Positions 58,601-64,000 of a stretch of 64,000 nt of DNA are shown here, in pieces. This DNA is from Amyelois transitella (lineage: Eukaryota; Arthropoda; Insecta; Lepidoptera; Pyralidae). Below the pieces are notes generated by a model. The model was given only the letters and a program-made list of their open reading frames with translations, ran no database searches and was not told the DNA's origin. The DNA lies in contig NC_083509.1 of assembly GCF_032362555.1 (NCBI RefSeq), positions 7,525,001 through 7,589,000 on the forward strand, written 5' to 3'. How positions within the stretch are numbered: the first letter of the stretch is position 1; each line of letters begins with the position of its first letter. The translations under genes were made by a program, and so were the position numbers.

Positions 58601-59770
58601 ATAAAATAACAATGTTACTTTTCGATTAGTTTGAATAAATTCTATCCAAATCATCATAACATTATATAATTTACTCCGAGTTGAGGAAGAGAGCAGCATA
58701 TTAAGTATATCAATTTGAAGATTTTGAAAACATGTGAAATCGGATAAAAATACGAAATATGCCAAAAGAATATATCATATTATATCAGTTAGTAGCGAGT
58801 GTACTAAAACTTATTGGAAAATATTAGGAACCTATTGGTCGGGTAGCAAATTACTTGTTGTTTGTTGAAGATGGATGGCGTTACCCTGAATTCGAACTAC
58901 CTAGTAACAGCTGTTTTTCAAAGTTTTCCCAAGAAATTAATATTGGCTAGCATAAAGTTGAGTGACTTAACGCTAGTAAAGTTTAAGAGTTATTATAATT
59001 AATGGGTTAAAGACCGCCAAATGTAGTTTATAAAGCGTCTTTAATAATAAATCTTATAAAAGTGCTGTGTAATGAAATTAATTATTTTGAATATTTCCTT
59101 GTTAAAATGCTAATGCACACGCAATGCTAAAGCATCAAGCTTATCATACAACAAGCTTTAGCGGCTTCGTAAGGTGCTTTATTAATTTTACATAGATTAC
59201 CTTTGTTTTATTGTCGCGATAATAGTATTAAATTTAATTTGCACCGTTATATACGCCTTATATTATTGATCATCAGTAAATACTCTACATTAAAGTATTA
59301 GAAGGTATTCTGATTCATGTGTCTGTGTATTTATTATAAAGAGCAACGCAACTTTATCTGTAATAGATGAAAAAAAAATCCAGTAACAGGTAACACGTTA
59401 AATACGTAAGATAAAAAAGGTATTTGCATTATCATGAAAATCTATAGGTACCTTTTTTTAAATTTTTAAGTCTGTAAAATCGTTATTGTTTCTTTTAAAA
59501 CCATGATTCTGGTTGAGTTGACTAGACTACCATTACATTATATTTGAACTTTGTTACAGGAACCTTCGATATTATTTATTTAATAAGACTTATAGATATA
59601 TTTGGTTGCAGGTTACCATGCCACGATTGAGCGGTCGTGATGGGCTCTCGGAGAAACGTCAGTTGGAATGGGAGGCGGCCCTGGAAGCGGCCCTTCGAGA
59701 GATCAAGGCGCCCAGCCCGGAGAAGAAACCGACTATTGTTCAAATTGTTATTTACGAATCATCGGTATAA
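46693..59770 (+). CDS. Two-pore-domain potassium channel subunit (K2P/KCNK family), 390 residues in the frame-intact splice form
   Basis: K+ leak channel subunit that dimerises in the plasma membrane and sets resting potential. Seven phase-matched exons: 46693-46845, 53652-53819, 54014-54137, 54242-54400, 54485-54685, 54982-55190, 59612-59770. Seen: M1 with the K2P phrase GGLVFRALE across exons 1-2; a charged extracellular cap helix; first filter TIGYG (147-151, split by an intron in the Gly codon as is common in the family); M2/M3; second filter TIGFG (260-264) followed by DLVP; M4 ending STIIELVRR; and a cytosolic tail with GLSEKRQLEWEAALEAALRE. Intron 1 (46846-53651) hosts three kinase genes. 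A further exon (56901-57081) fits the gene but is frameshifted. I cannot assign a specific Drosophila orthologue with confidence. Confidence 0.92.
46934..46992 (+). pseudogene. Decayed partial copy of K2P exon 1
   Basis: 59 bases, about 86% identical to 46738-46796 in exon 1, offset 196 bp downstream in intron 1. It reads MRTPPRSTWARSCPRAVLSQ against MGTPPRSTWDRYCPRAALSH. No good splice donor follows, the frame meets TAA after about 30 codons, and the membrane segment is not duplicated. Probably non-functional. Confidence 0.75.
47453..48547 (-). CDS. Intronless PKA-catalytic-subunit-like AGC kinase 1, 364 residues
   Basis: Ser/Thr kinase of the cAMP-dependent (PKA-C) type. Landmarks: A-helix-like region with FKQIWGE (PKA Trp30 position kept, W43); glycine loop GTGAFGIV (64-71); K86 in YYAMK; IEHSFYEKK (H101, E105); YRDLKPEN (178-185); DFG (198-200) as DFGFCK; activation loop RTWTLCGTPEY with phospho-acceptor T211; DWW; and the C-terminal FEDEFADF hydrophobic motif. 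All catalytic residues are present. It is one exon although PKA-C genes usually have introns, which points to a retrocopy origin. It lies antisense inside K2P intron 1. The N-terminus lacks the myristoylation Gly of classic PKA-C. Of the three, this copy is closest to canonical PKA. An upstream ORF overlaps the start. Confidence 0.93.
   Translation of the reverse strand: MSDDMKRCNYLPPQPQGGGYSQQKQDQYNQYLRKLQQDFKQIWGEKTEESVAKLTDFEKQKVLGTGAFGIVYLAKHIASGKYYAMKMLEKEKIVKLKQIEHSFYEKKILIGLNFPFVVYMKYFFKDNVYLYYILPFIPGGEMFSHLRKMGKFEESAAKFYGAQVVLALEYLHACELVYRDLKPENILIDRTGYIKITDFGFCKLIHGRTWTLCGTPEYLAPEIILSKGYGMSVDWWSLGILLFEMSAGHPPFYASDPMRIYEKIVSGKYRCPAHFTAELKDLIGHVLQVDTTRRYGNLKDGILDFKNHKWFREIDWDNLLNGRVQPPFLPKVRSPGDTTNFDVFDEEKIKDSPLCLFEDEFADF
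48540..48587 (-). promoter_or_regulatory. Out-of-frame uORF overlapping the kinase 1 start
   Basis: ATG at 48587 opens a 15-codon frame (MLSELLVLNLQIRHE) whose TGA ends at 48540, eight bases into the kinase 1 coding region. It matters only if the mRNA begins upstream of 48587, which is not known. Confidence 0.4.
48934..49762 (+). mobile_element. Helitron-like element carrying a minisatellite
   Basis: Begins TC after a host A (48933). It ends with hairpin CACGCA...TGCGTG (about 49733-49752) and then CTAA at 49759-49762 before a host T: a 5'-TC...CTRR-3' element in an A/T site. The 5' part 'ttgctaatctccggatcttc' is typical of lepidopteran repeats. No ORF; most of the interior is a tandem array. 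Confidence 0.55.
49170..49640 (+). repeat. Minisatellite, about four units of roughly 120 bp
   Basis: 'gttgttcaacctgataag' recurs at about 49233, 49350 and 49472, with a degenerate fourth unit near 49592. Each unit also carries 'atcgaagatctg', 'aacacctg' and 'ccagctaaatca'. The middle units are nearly identical, so the array expanded recently. Confidence 0.85.
50285..50326 (+). promoter_or_regulatory. Out-of-frame uORF overlapping the kinase 2 start
   Basis: ATG at 50285 opens a 13-codon frame (MESFALDIEYVQI) ending at 50326, 14 bases inside the kinase 2 coding region. Confidence 0.4.
50313..51377 (+). CDS. Intronless PKA-catalytic-like AGC kinase 2, 354 residues
   Basis: Second of the three nested kinases. 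Catalytic set complete: glycine loop GNGAYGEV (54-61), K76 in YHAMK, H91 and E95 in HLIQEKK, HRDIKPEN (168-175), DFG (188-190) within DFGFCK, activation loop KTWTLCGTPEY with T201, DWWAVGVLIFEM, and end YEEEFADF. The PKA A-helix Trp position is Tyr (Y34 in FLKIYQN). Basophilic PKA-type substrate residues appear kept (GGE at 129-131, KPEN, TPEY, ASDP), so an Arg-rich substrate preference is likely but inferred. It shares HRD, the Tyr change and the 'ANFP' C-lobe segment with kinase 3, suggesting that pair split after kinase 1 diverged. Polyadenylation signal at 51525. It is on the same strand as the host K2P gene. Confidence 0.93.
   Translation: MSKSKSVTGPYTLQSHSDHTRYLEMLKGEFLKIYQNPPNNVKNVDDYDRIKAIGNGAYGEVFLVRDKNLFTYHAMKVVDKRVVVERDHVKHLIQEKKILQCIQFPFIVSLDGVFKDNLYLFFILPFVAGGEMFNYIQKYGCFSDNLAKFFASQIVLALEYLHFCDIIHRDIKPENILIDVNGYLKLCDFGFCKIIKKKTWTLCGTPEYLAPEIILSKGYSFAVDWWAVGVLIFEMLSGQPPFFASDPNKLYEHIMEGRYKCPDGIDPDCKALLKGLLHVDQNKRLGSLKGGVYDIKSHPWFHDISWSSILQKRVQAPYVPTTHSPGDTANFPDLVQPMLKKISQCVYEEEFADF
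51525..51530 (+). terminator. Polyadenylation signal of kinase 2
   Basis: AATAAA 148 bases after the stop codon, lying in K2P intron 1. If efficient it could also shorten K2P pre-mRNA. Confidence 0.5.
51678..51870 (-). repeat. CTAG-ended interspersed repeat fragment
   Basis: The minus strand ends 'gcgatgtggcttgtgCTAG'. The body has 'attttatgacaattggtcaa' and 'gataaagcgtgaagaggaga', related to 21817-22090. Confidence 0.45.
52327..52365 (+). promoter_or_regulatory. Out-of-frame uORF overlapping the kinase 3 start
   Basis: ATG at 52327 opens a 12-codon frame (MKCSIFNENSIR) ending at 52365, 20 bases inside the kinase 3 coding region. Confidence 0.4.
52346..53428 (+). CDS. Intronless PKA-catalytic-like AGC kinase 3, 360 residues
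   Basis: Third nested kinase. Glycine loop GNGAFGTV (60-67), K82 in YHAMK, E101 in LFLEKK, HRDVKPEN (174-181), DFG (194-196) within DFGFCK, activation loop RTWTLCGTPEY with T207, DWWAVGVLIFEM, C-terminal YEKEFEHF. Differences from PKA: the C-helix His that contacts the activation-loop phosphate (PKA His87) is Gln97, the A-helix Trp is Tyr38, and 'FICRNG' replaces the usual LID after KPEN. Catalysis should still be possible. The stop is only 223 bp before K2P exon 2. Most similar to kinase 2. A single open frame with no intron supports duplication of a retrocopy. Confidence 0.92.
   Translation: MKTLFDKITSDDKIYTHELQASHNRYLDVLKQEFTQNYNNYTSDDHMKSVTDFDIIRTLGNGAFGTVFLVRDKMTLKYHAMKSLEKTLVISKKCVKQLFLEKKIMHCVNFPFVISLDFCCKDNLYIYFLLPFESGGELFTLIRKLGLLSEPLSQFYAAQLVLALEYLHHCSVIHRDVKPENIFICRNGYIKLGDFGFCKVIKTRTWTLCGTPEYLAPEIILSKGYTMAVDWWAVGVLIFEMISGYPPFYNSDPIKLYEKILQGTFKTSENMSPQCRNLVKSFLEVDATKRIGSLKAGVYDIKSHVWFKETDWGSILHQKLEAPYNPIQKDIGDAANFPPVTEMKLKQGKECLYEKEFEHF
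55338..55607 (+). mobile_element. Near full-length SINE-like element (reference copy for this window)
   Basis: Runs from 'tacatacatataatcacgtc' through 'cccttgcggtgtagacagaa', 'gacacgttcagctatttgg', 'agtaacaagttgctagtcca', 'ttagtcgccttttacgacat', 'gatggagtggccctattttt' to 'gtgccgggaaccc'. It contains a small tandem doubling of 'gacatccatggg'. Non-coding. Pieces of the same family occur at a dozen places in the window. It lies in K2P intron 6. Confidence 0.8.
56901..57081 (+). pseudogene. K2P cassette exon with a one-base frame problem in an A10 run
   Basis: Acceptor 'caaatacatag' before 56901 and a strong donor GTGAGT at 57082 bound 181 bases. The upstream exon ends in phase 0 and the downstream exon starts in phase 0, so 180 bases are expected. 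Read as given, it stops after TLSEKKNVCHRIV. One base fewer in the ten-A run (56911-56920) would leave an open exon; the downstream frame reads, for example, SFDFKYSDFVYNE and RCLSPWKVPEVKT. It may be a real mutation, a poison exon or a homopolymer error. Confidence 0.6.
57870..57973. promoter_or_regulatory. Two perfect CRE palindromes 96 bp apart
   Basis: TGACGTCA at 57870-57877 and again at 57966-57973, in K2P intron 6. This is the consensus site for CREB/ATF-type bZIP factors. Function not shown. Confidence 0.4.
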
Positions 59771-62700
59771 ATTTAACAGCCGCGACGGATTAACCGCTGC
59801 GATTGAATAAGATTGGCGCCGATAACTAAAATTGTCATTCAACCAGCCCCTCATTGATTTCTTGCTTGTTTCTGATTGGTTCTCTGACTTGCATCTATGA
59901 ATGTGACTAAGAAGAAAAAAATCCTATAAATCAACGACGATTACATCGTATCCAAGAATTGACCATTCGTGAATCAATAAATTCTCGTAAAAGCGACATA
60001 TGACTTCGAATCTTAGAAACGACTGCTCCGCCGACGAGTAATCCGTTTGGGTTTAATAAATAATTGGGTTTAATGAAGTATTATGTAGTAATGAGGCGAA
60101 ATATTTCGTGAATTTCTTTCAAATTATTTTTTGTTTTGATGTGAGCTGATCACGGACGCAGCTAGATAGCGTGACATTTTCAGATTACACATAAAACCTC
60201 GAAGGTGAAGGTCGAAGAACGCCTTGCTTCATTCCACATTGCTATAGAATGGTAATAAGATAAAATATACCATTTTATATATACAGCTGGTCTTAAGCAC
60301 ATTAAATGATAATTTCCAAACATTATTTTTAAACTACATTTTTTAAAGACAAATTTTATATTTGGACATTGGATATTTGGATTTTTGTTTATTTTAATTT
60401 AGCAAATATCGCATACCAGTTGTTATAAATCGCATCCTCTTGGTACGTAACAAAATTCAGTTAAAAAATAAAGAAAAACTAAATTGTAATTGTAAGTGTA
60501 AACTGAGTAGACACTCTGTTTGTGTTATGTGCTGCACGTGCCAACTCCAAAAAAGATGTGATGAGCTGTTTGTGCATTCTGTTTTGTTTGACGTTAAGAG
60601 TGAGTGAAATCTTCGGCGGCACATTGTCTAGACACAACATGTAATAAACATATTTAAACAGATAGTTTAAAAGCCAGCGTTTATCGAACGTAGCGTAGAC
60701 TACGGTCTAGATGGCGGATTTTGGAATATTATTCTGTTAGTACTGTATTTTGGCATCAATCCCTAATTTTGTAATACATAAAATACTAAGGTATGATTTC
60801 TTGCCTGTATTAATTTGAAATAATCAAGGCCTAAGCTTTCCTTTTCCATTAGCAGTTCTTTTTAATTGTGGCTAAAATCGTACAAATATCATACATACAT
60901 ACATAAAATCACGCCTTGTTCCCGGAGGGGTAGACAGAAACTACATCTTTCCACTTGACACAATCTCTGCATACTTCTTTTGCTTCATCCACAGTTATAA
61001 CTCTCTTCATGAAAGCTCGGCGGTTTCGGGTGCTCTTGAAAAAAAAACTGATATCACTTAGTTATAAAATTAATACACTACTGTTCTTCTATAATTTATA
61101 ATATAGACTTAAAGCTTCCAAGCACTATATTTTACGATTTAATATAATGTAAATAAGTATCTATGTATAAATTCTATTGAAATCACTATCAAATTACCAT
61201 TGCCTTCCAATCATTGTTCATTATGATATGATGAATGTTTGTATTTGCAATACTCAAAAGATGTAGAAAATTGTTAGAAAAGACATTATAGTAATTACGT
61301 TTTATAGCTCTAACACCCGTTTGTTATTTTCCATTACGTGAACTGTATTTTGTTTTCTAATTGATTGATGATTTTATTAGAAATATCAATTAAAAAATGT
61401 TACACTTCCATTGTTCTCTCTAGTATTACAAATACTGAATAATATATATTGTTTTTTTAACAACTTGTTTTATTACCTTTTTCTTCGTCGTGTCGTTTCT
61501 CTTATAACTGAATATTGTATCAAAAATCATCCAGCAAGCTACTAGCATTAAATTGTCAAGAGTAACCATTGTGGTGCATGTAATTTGTTTTCCTTTGTTA
61601 TATTTTTGGACCTCGAGTTTTCAAGGTACCATGAGCAAGTCACTGAGTCACACTGCAGTAAGAATAATTGTCTTACCAATATTATTTCTATTTCTAAGAT
61701 ATATACATATATGCTTACGCTTTAGCTAAGCATTATGAGCGGCGATGATGTTATAGCGTTTGTTTGCATTACGAGTATTATATTGTAGTAATGACGCTTA
61801 TTAGGTATGGTTACGCTTATACGGTTATTAGGTCTGAAAATTTTTATTATGCCTGAACTAACCGACTCGACTTTATTATACTCACGCACCCGCAATAAAA
61901 GGCTATTGCGTAAATTTAATTGCATTTTTATAAAATTCTATGAGGTAAACCAAAATATTACCTACAGTATCGGTAAACCGCACTTACAGTCCCGTCTTCC
62001 TATTTTACAGCGCAATAAAATATATCCCGATGTTTGTTTATTTCATAATTTATAGTGTAAACATGCCGTTTCCCACTGGCGAGTAGTACCAAGCTAAACA
62101 GTGGCTTGTGTTGAATAGAAAATGTTCATAATTCAAGTCTTTATTAGCCTCTTAGCGTATAATAATAGATGCGCGCAATTTCTTACAGCTGCTAACATTA
62201 ATGTATTATTTAACCTAAAAAACAGATTTAATGGTTTGTAACATGTATTAAAGATGTTTGACAAACTATAACTATTTTACTATTTTTATATAACAGCGGA
62301 AACATTTTATTTTCCTATGTCAGAGTAGAGTGTAGTAATGCAAAGTTGTCGGAGCTGCCGTACCAATAAGATAAAGTCTAGTGAAGGGCTAATGTTAAAT
62401 GTTGAAAACTTGACTAGGTTATATACTGTGGTCGTTACGACGAGTCACGGAAATCTTTTGACTGAGGTGGGACTCGTAACCCCCAAAATGAGATGGAAGC
62501 AAATATTTTTATTGTTTATCTTCTTAAATTTCAACTTTACCGACATTATATTCTAAAATATTAAGAGACTAAAGTGCGTGTATTACACGTGGTCAACATA
62601 TTTATCAACAATCAATTTATAAATGCTGATTCGATTCTTCAGAGACTTAAATAGCGAGGGATACATTTGAACGTAAAGTAAACAAATCAAACTATTTCCA

Positions 62701-63160
62701 CCCGACGATATTTTTAACGTTGGTTGCAGTAGGATATTTTTTTTCTTTCTGAATAGAAATTGTTCAAAACATTATACTACATATTAATTGACTTCATTTT
62801 GTCATTAATGCCTTTTGAGCTATAATATTTAATGACACACATTTTGGGTTCTTTAAAGAAGACAAGACTCAACCTATTCTAAATGTATAAATATCAGTTA
62901 AGGTACTTCATAATCCTTTTAAGGCTAGCTATATACAAAAGGTTCTGCAGATTCATGAGTCGATCTATCAAAGCAAGGAAGTAAATGTTACGACACAATG
63001 GCAGCCTATTTGCCTATGCGACCTTAATCTATTTTACAAGTGTGTCATTTTTTGTGATTTCCGCCGGGATTGTCCAATTTATTTTATTCAGGTCTTGAAA
63101 ATCTGCATTGCTGTATTTAAAGCTTCTTTATAAGAGATGACACACAATAAATAACAAAAC
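59771..63160. other. Region downstream of K2P without recognised genes
   Basis: Holds the K2P 3' UTR (candidate AATAAA near 59974 and again near 60057) and a LINE fragment at 60890-61055. Several ORFs of 67-82 codons (for example 61807-62055 and 62338-62556) have no recognisable features. The rest is AT-rich. Confidence 0.55.
60890..61055 (-). mobile_element. LINE 3' end, best preserved copy of the tail
   Basis: The minus strand reads openly as STRNRRAFMKRVITVDEAKE, then VCRDCVKWKDVV, and ends TGA at 60909-60911, followed by the plus-strand 'catacatacataaaatcacg'. This is the C-terminal tail of a non-LTR reverse transcriptase, 5'-truncated near 61040. Confidence 0.7.
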
Positions 63161-63445
63161 CGGCCAAGTGGGAGTCTTGGACATACTTGGACAGACAGAC
63201 ATACTTTCGCATTTATAACTAAGTAAAGTAAGGAAAAATATGTAAGTATAGGTACAAAAATTAATCCTTATATTTAATCATATCTGACTACATTATCTGT
63301 GTGTCACATACTGTGAATTGATGTGGCAGTTATAGTAGAACCGCCTAAATGAGTCCTCGCCCGCGGAGTACAGGGGCGCGGGGGTATGACGACGAAGGGG
63401 AACGAAAGAGGTGCGGGCGGCGGTCGAGCGTAGCGTGTAATACAA
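63160..63445. repeat. Repeat-derived segment with a GC-rich block
   Basis: 'aaaaccggccaagtgggagt' (63160-63180) resembles a widespread arthropod/lepidopteran repeat start. 63355-63445 is an unusually GC-rich block ('ccgcggagtacaggggcgcg', 'aggtgcgggcggcggtcgag') that also looks like a dispersed lepidopteran repeat. They may be parts of the element whose coding end lies at 63809-64000. Confidence 0.4.
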
Positions 63446-63808
63446 GGGGCGAAATGTTACTGGACATTTCTTGAGATATGTGACGTCATAGTGGTTAGCG
63501 GCAAACAGGTGAAGATTTTTATTAAAAAAATAATAATGGCTATACAAAATTTGAATGAAACAACTGTAAACTATACAACGTGTTCCTTTTGTTATCCCAT
63601 AACTCCATGGTATCAACGAGACCACGTACATGAATTAAATAGCATAAGCATTTTTCGATTATTGTTATTTTCAAATTTTTATTTTTCATACAAAACAATT
63701 CGATAAAAATGTGATTTTATGATATATAGGTATGATATGTAGGTAAAAAAAAGGTAATAAAGTTATGTATGTAATATTTATTTATGCAAAATTTATCAAA
63801 ATTATAAA

Positions 63809-64000
63809 TCAATCACTTATGTCCATAATATCACTATCACTGGAACTTGATTCTTCACTTTCACAACAGCCATCATCAGAATCATCAGAATCGTCTTGCA
63901 CATTAATAATAAAATCAACAACTTCATCTAGGACTCCATCATGTTTGCAATATTCGTCTTCGATTTTAATCACGTGTTTAACACAATTCTCCCATTTCTC
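63809..64000 (-). CDS. C-terminal end (63 residues) of a probable DNA-transposon protein; runs off the right edge
   Basis: Open on the minus strand from the edge (EKWENCVKHVIKIEDEYCKH) to TGA at 63809-63811. A short Trp/His-containing helix is followed by an acidic, Ser-rich tail (DDSDDSDDGCCESEES, then SDIMDISD). This arrangement resembles the C-termini of DDE_3 (Tc1/mariner-like) proteins common in insect genomes. That assignment is from pattern memory only, since the catalytic region lies outside the window. The flanking repeat material at 63160-63445 fits a mobile element. Confidence 0.5.
   Translation of the reverse strand, partial: EKWENCVKHVIKIEDEYCKHDGVLDEVVDFIINVQDDSDDSDDGCCESEESSSSDSDIMDISD

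Noticed and set aside
61807..62556. ORFs of 82 and 72 codons downstream of K2P
   Set aside because: No family resemblance, no splice context, and overlapping ORFs on the opposite strand.

Overview
The window is nuclear DNA from an insect, almost certainly a moth or butterfly (Lepidoptera). It is AT-rich, its genes have short exons with GT-AG introns, and it carries repeat families that I recognise as typical of lepidopteran genomes: a SINE-like family containing 'cccttgcggggtagacagagcc', non-LTR retrotransposon tails, short elements ending in CTAG, and a piggyBac element. The species cannot be named from the sequence alone.

Layout, left to right. (1) 327-10488, minus: first eight coding exons of the mitochondrial and peroxisomal fission GTPase Drp1; the gene runs off the left edge. 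An apparently intact 2.5 kb piggyBac element sits in its intron 2, flanked by TTAA. (2) 12657-15209, plus: complete six-exon TIPRL/TIP41 gene, divergent from Drp1. (3) 15830-25315, plus: complete ten-exon gene for a 628-residue secreted-then-anchored protein with five Ig-like modules, one membrane helix and a short tail. (4) 25774-34955, minus: complete five-exon takeout/JHBP-family gene, convergent with the Ig gene; its first intron holds a 1.6 kb DNA transposon with a broken PHD-finger ORF. (5) 35061-46692: about 11.6 kb with no recognised gene, mostly old repeats. (6) 46693-59770, plus: a two-pore-domain potassium channel (K2P). Its 6.8 kb first intron houses three intronless PKA-catalytic-like kinase genes, one minus and two plus. 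(7) 59771-64000: repeats, then the acidic C-terminal end of a probable transposase running off the right edge.

All exon chains given here were assembled by hand by matching reading phase across each splice junction; each chain stays open from start to stop (Drp1 to the window edge). The gene neighbours look unrelated in function (organelle fission, PP2A/TOR signalling, surface recognition, lipophilic-ligand carriage, K+ leak), so this is ordinary eukaryotic gene order and not an operon.

The most notable content is: the nested trio of PKA-like retrogene kinases, each with an out-of-frame upstream ORF overlapping its start codon; the Ig protein whose first two modules appear to have lost the canonical disulfide while keeping a second, family-specific one; a K2P exon disabled by a ten-A homopolymer; a 68 bp tandem duplication of a splice acceptor; an apparently intact piggyBac; and a Helitron-like insertion nested inside a LINE fragment with a clean A/T target.
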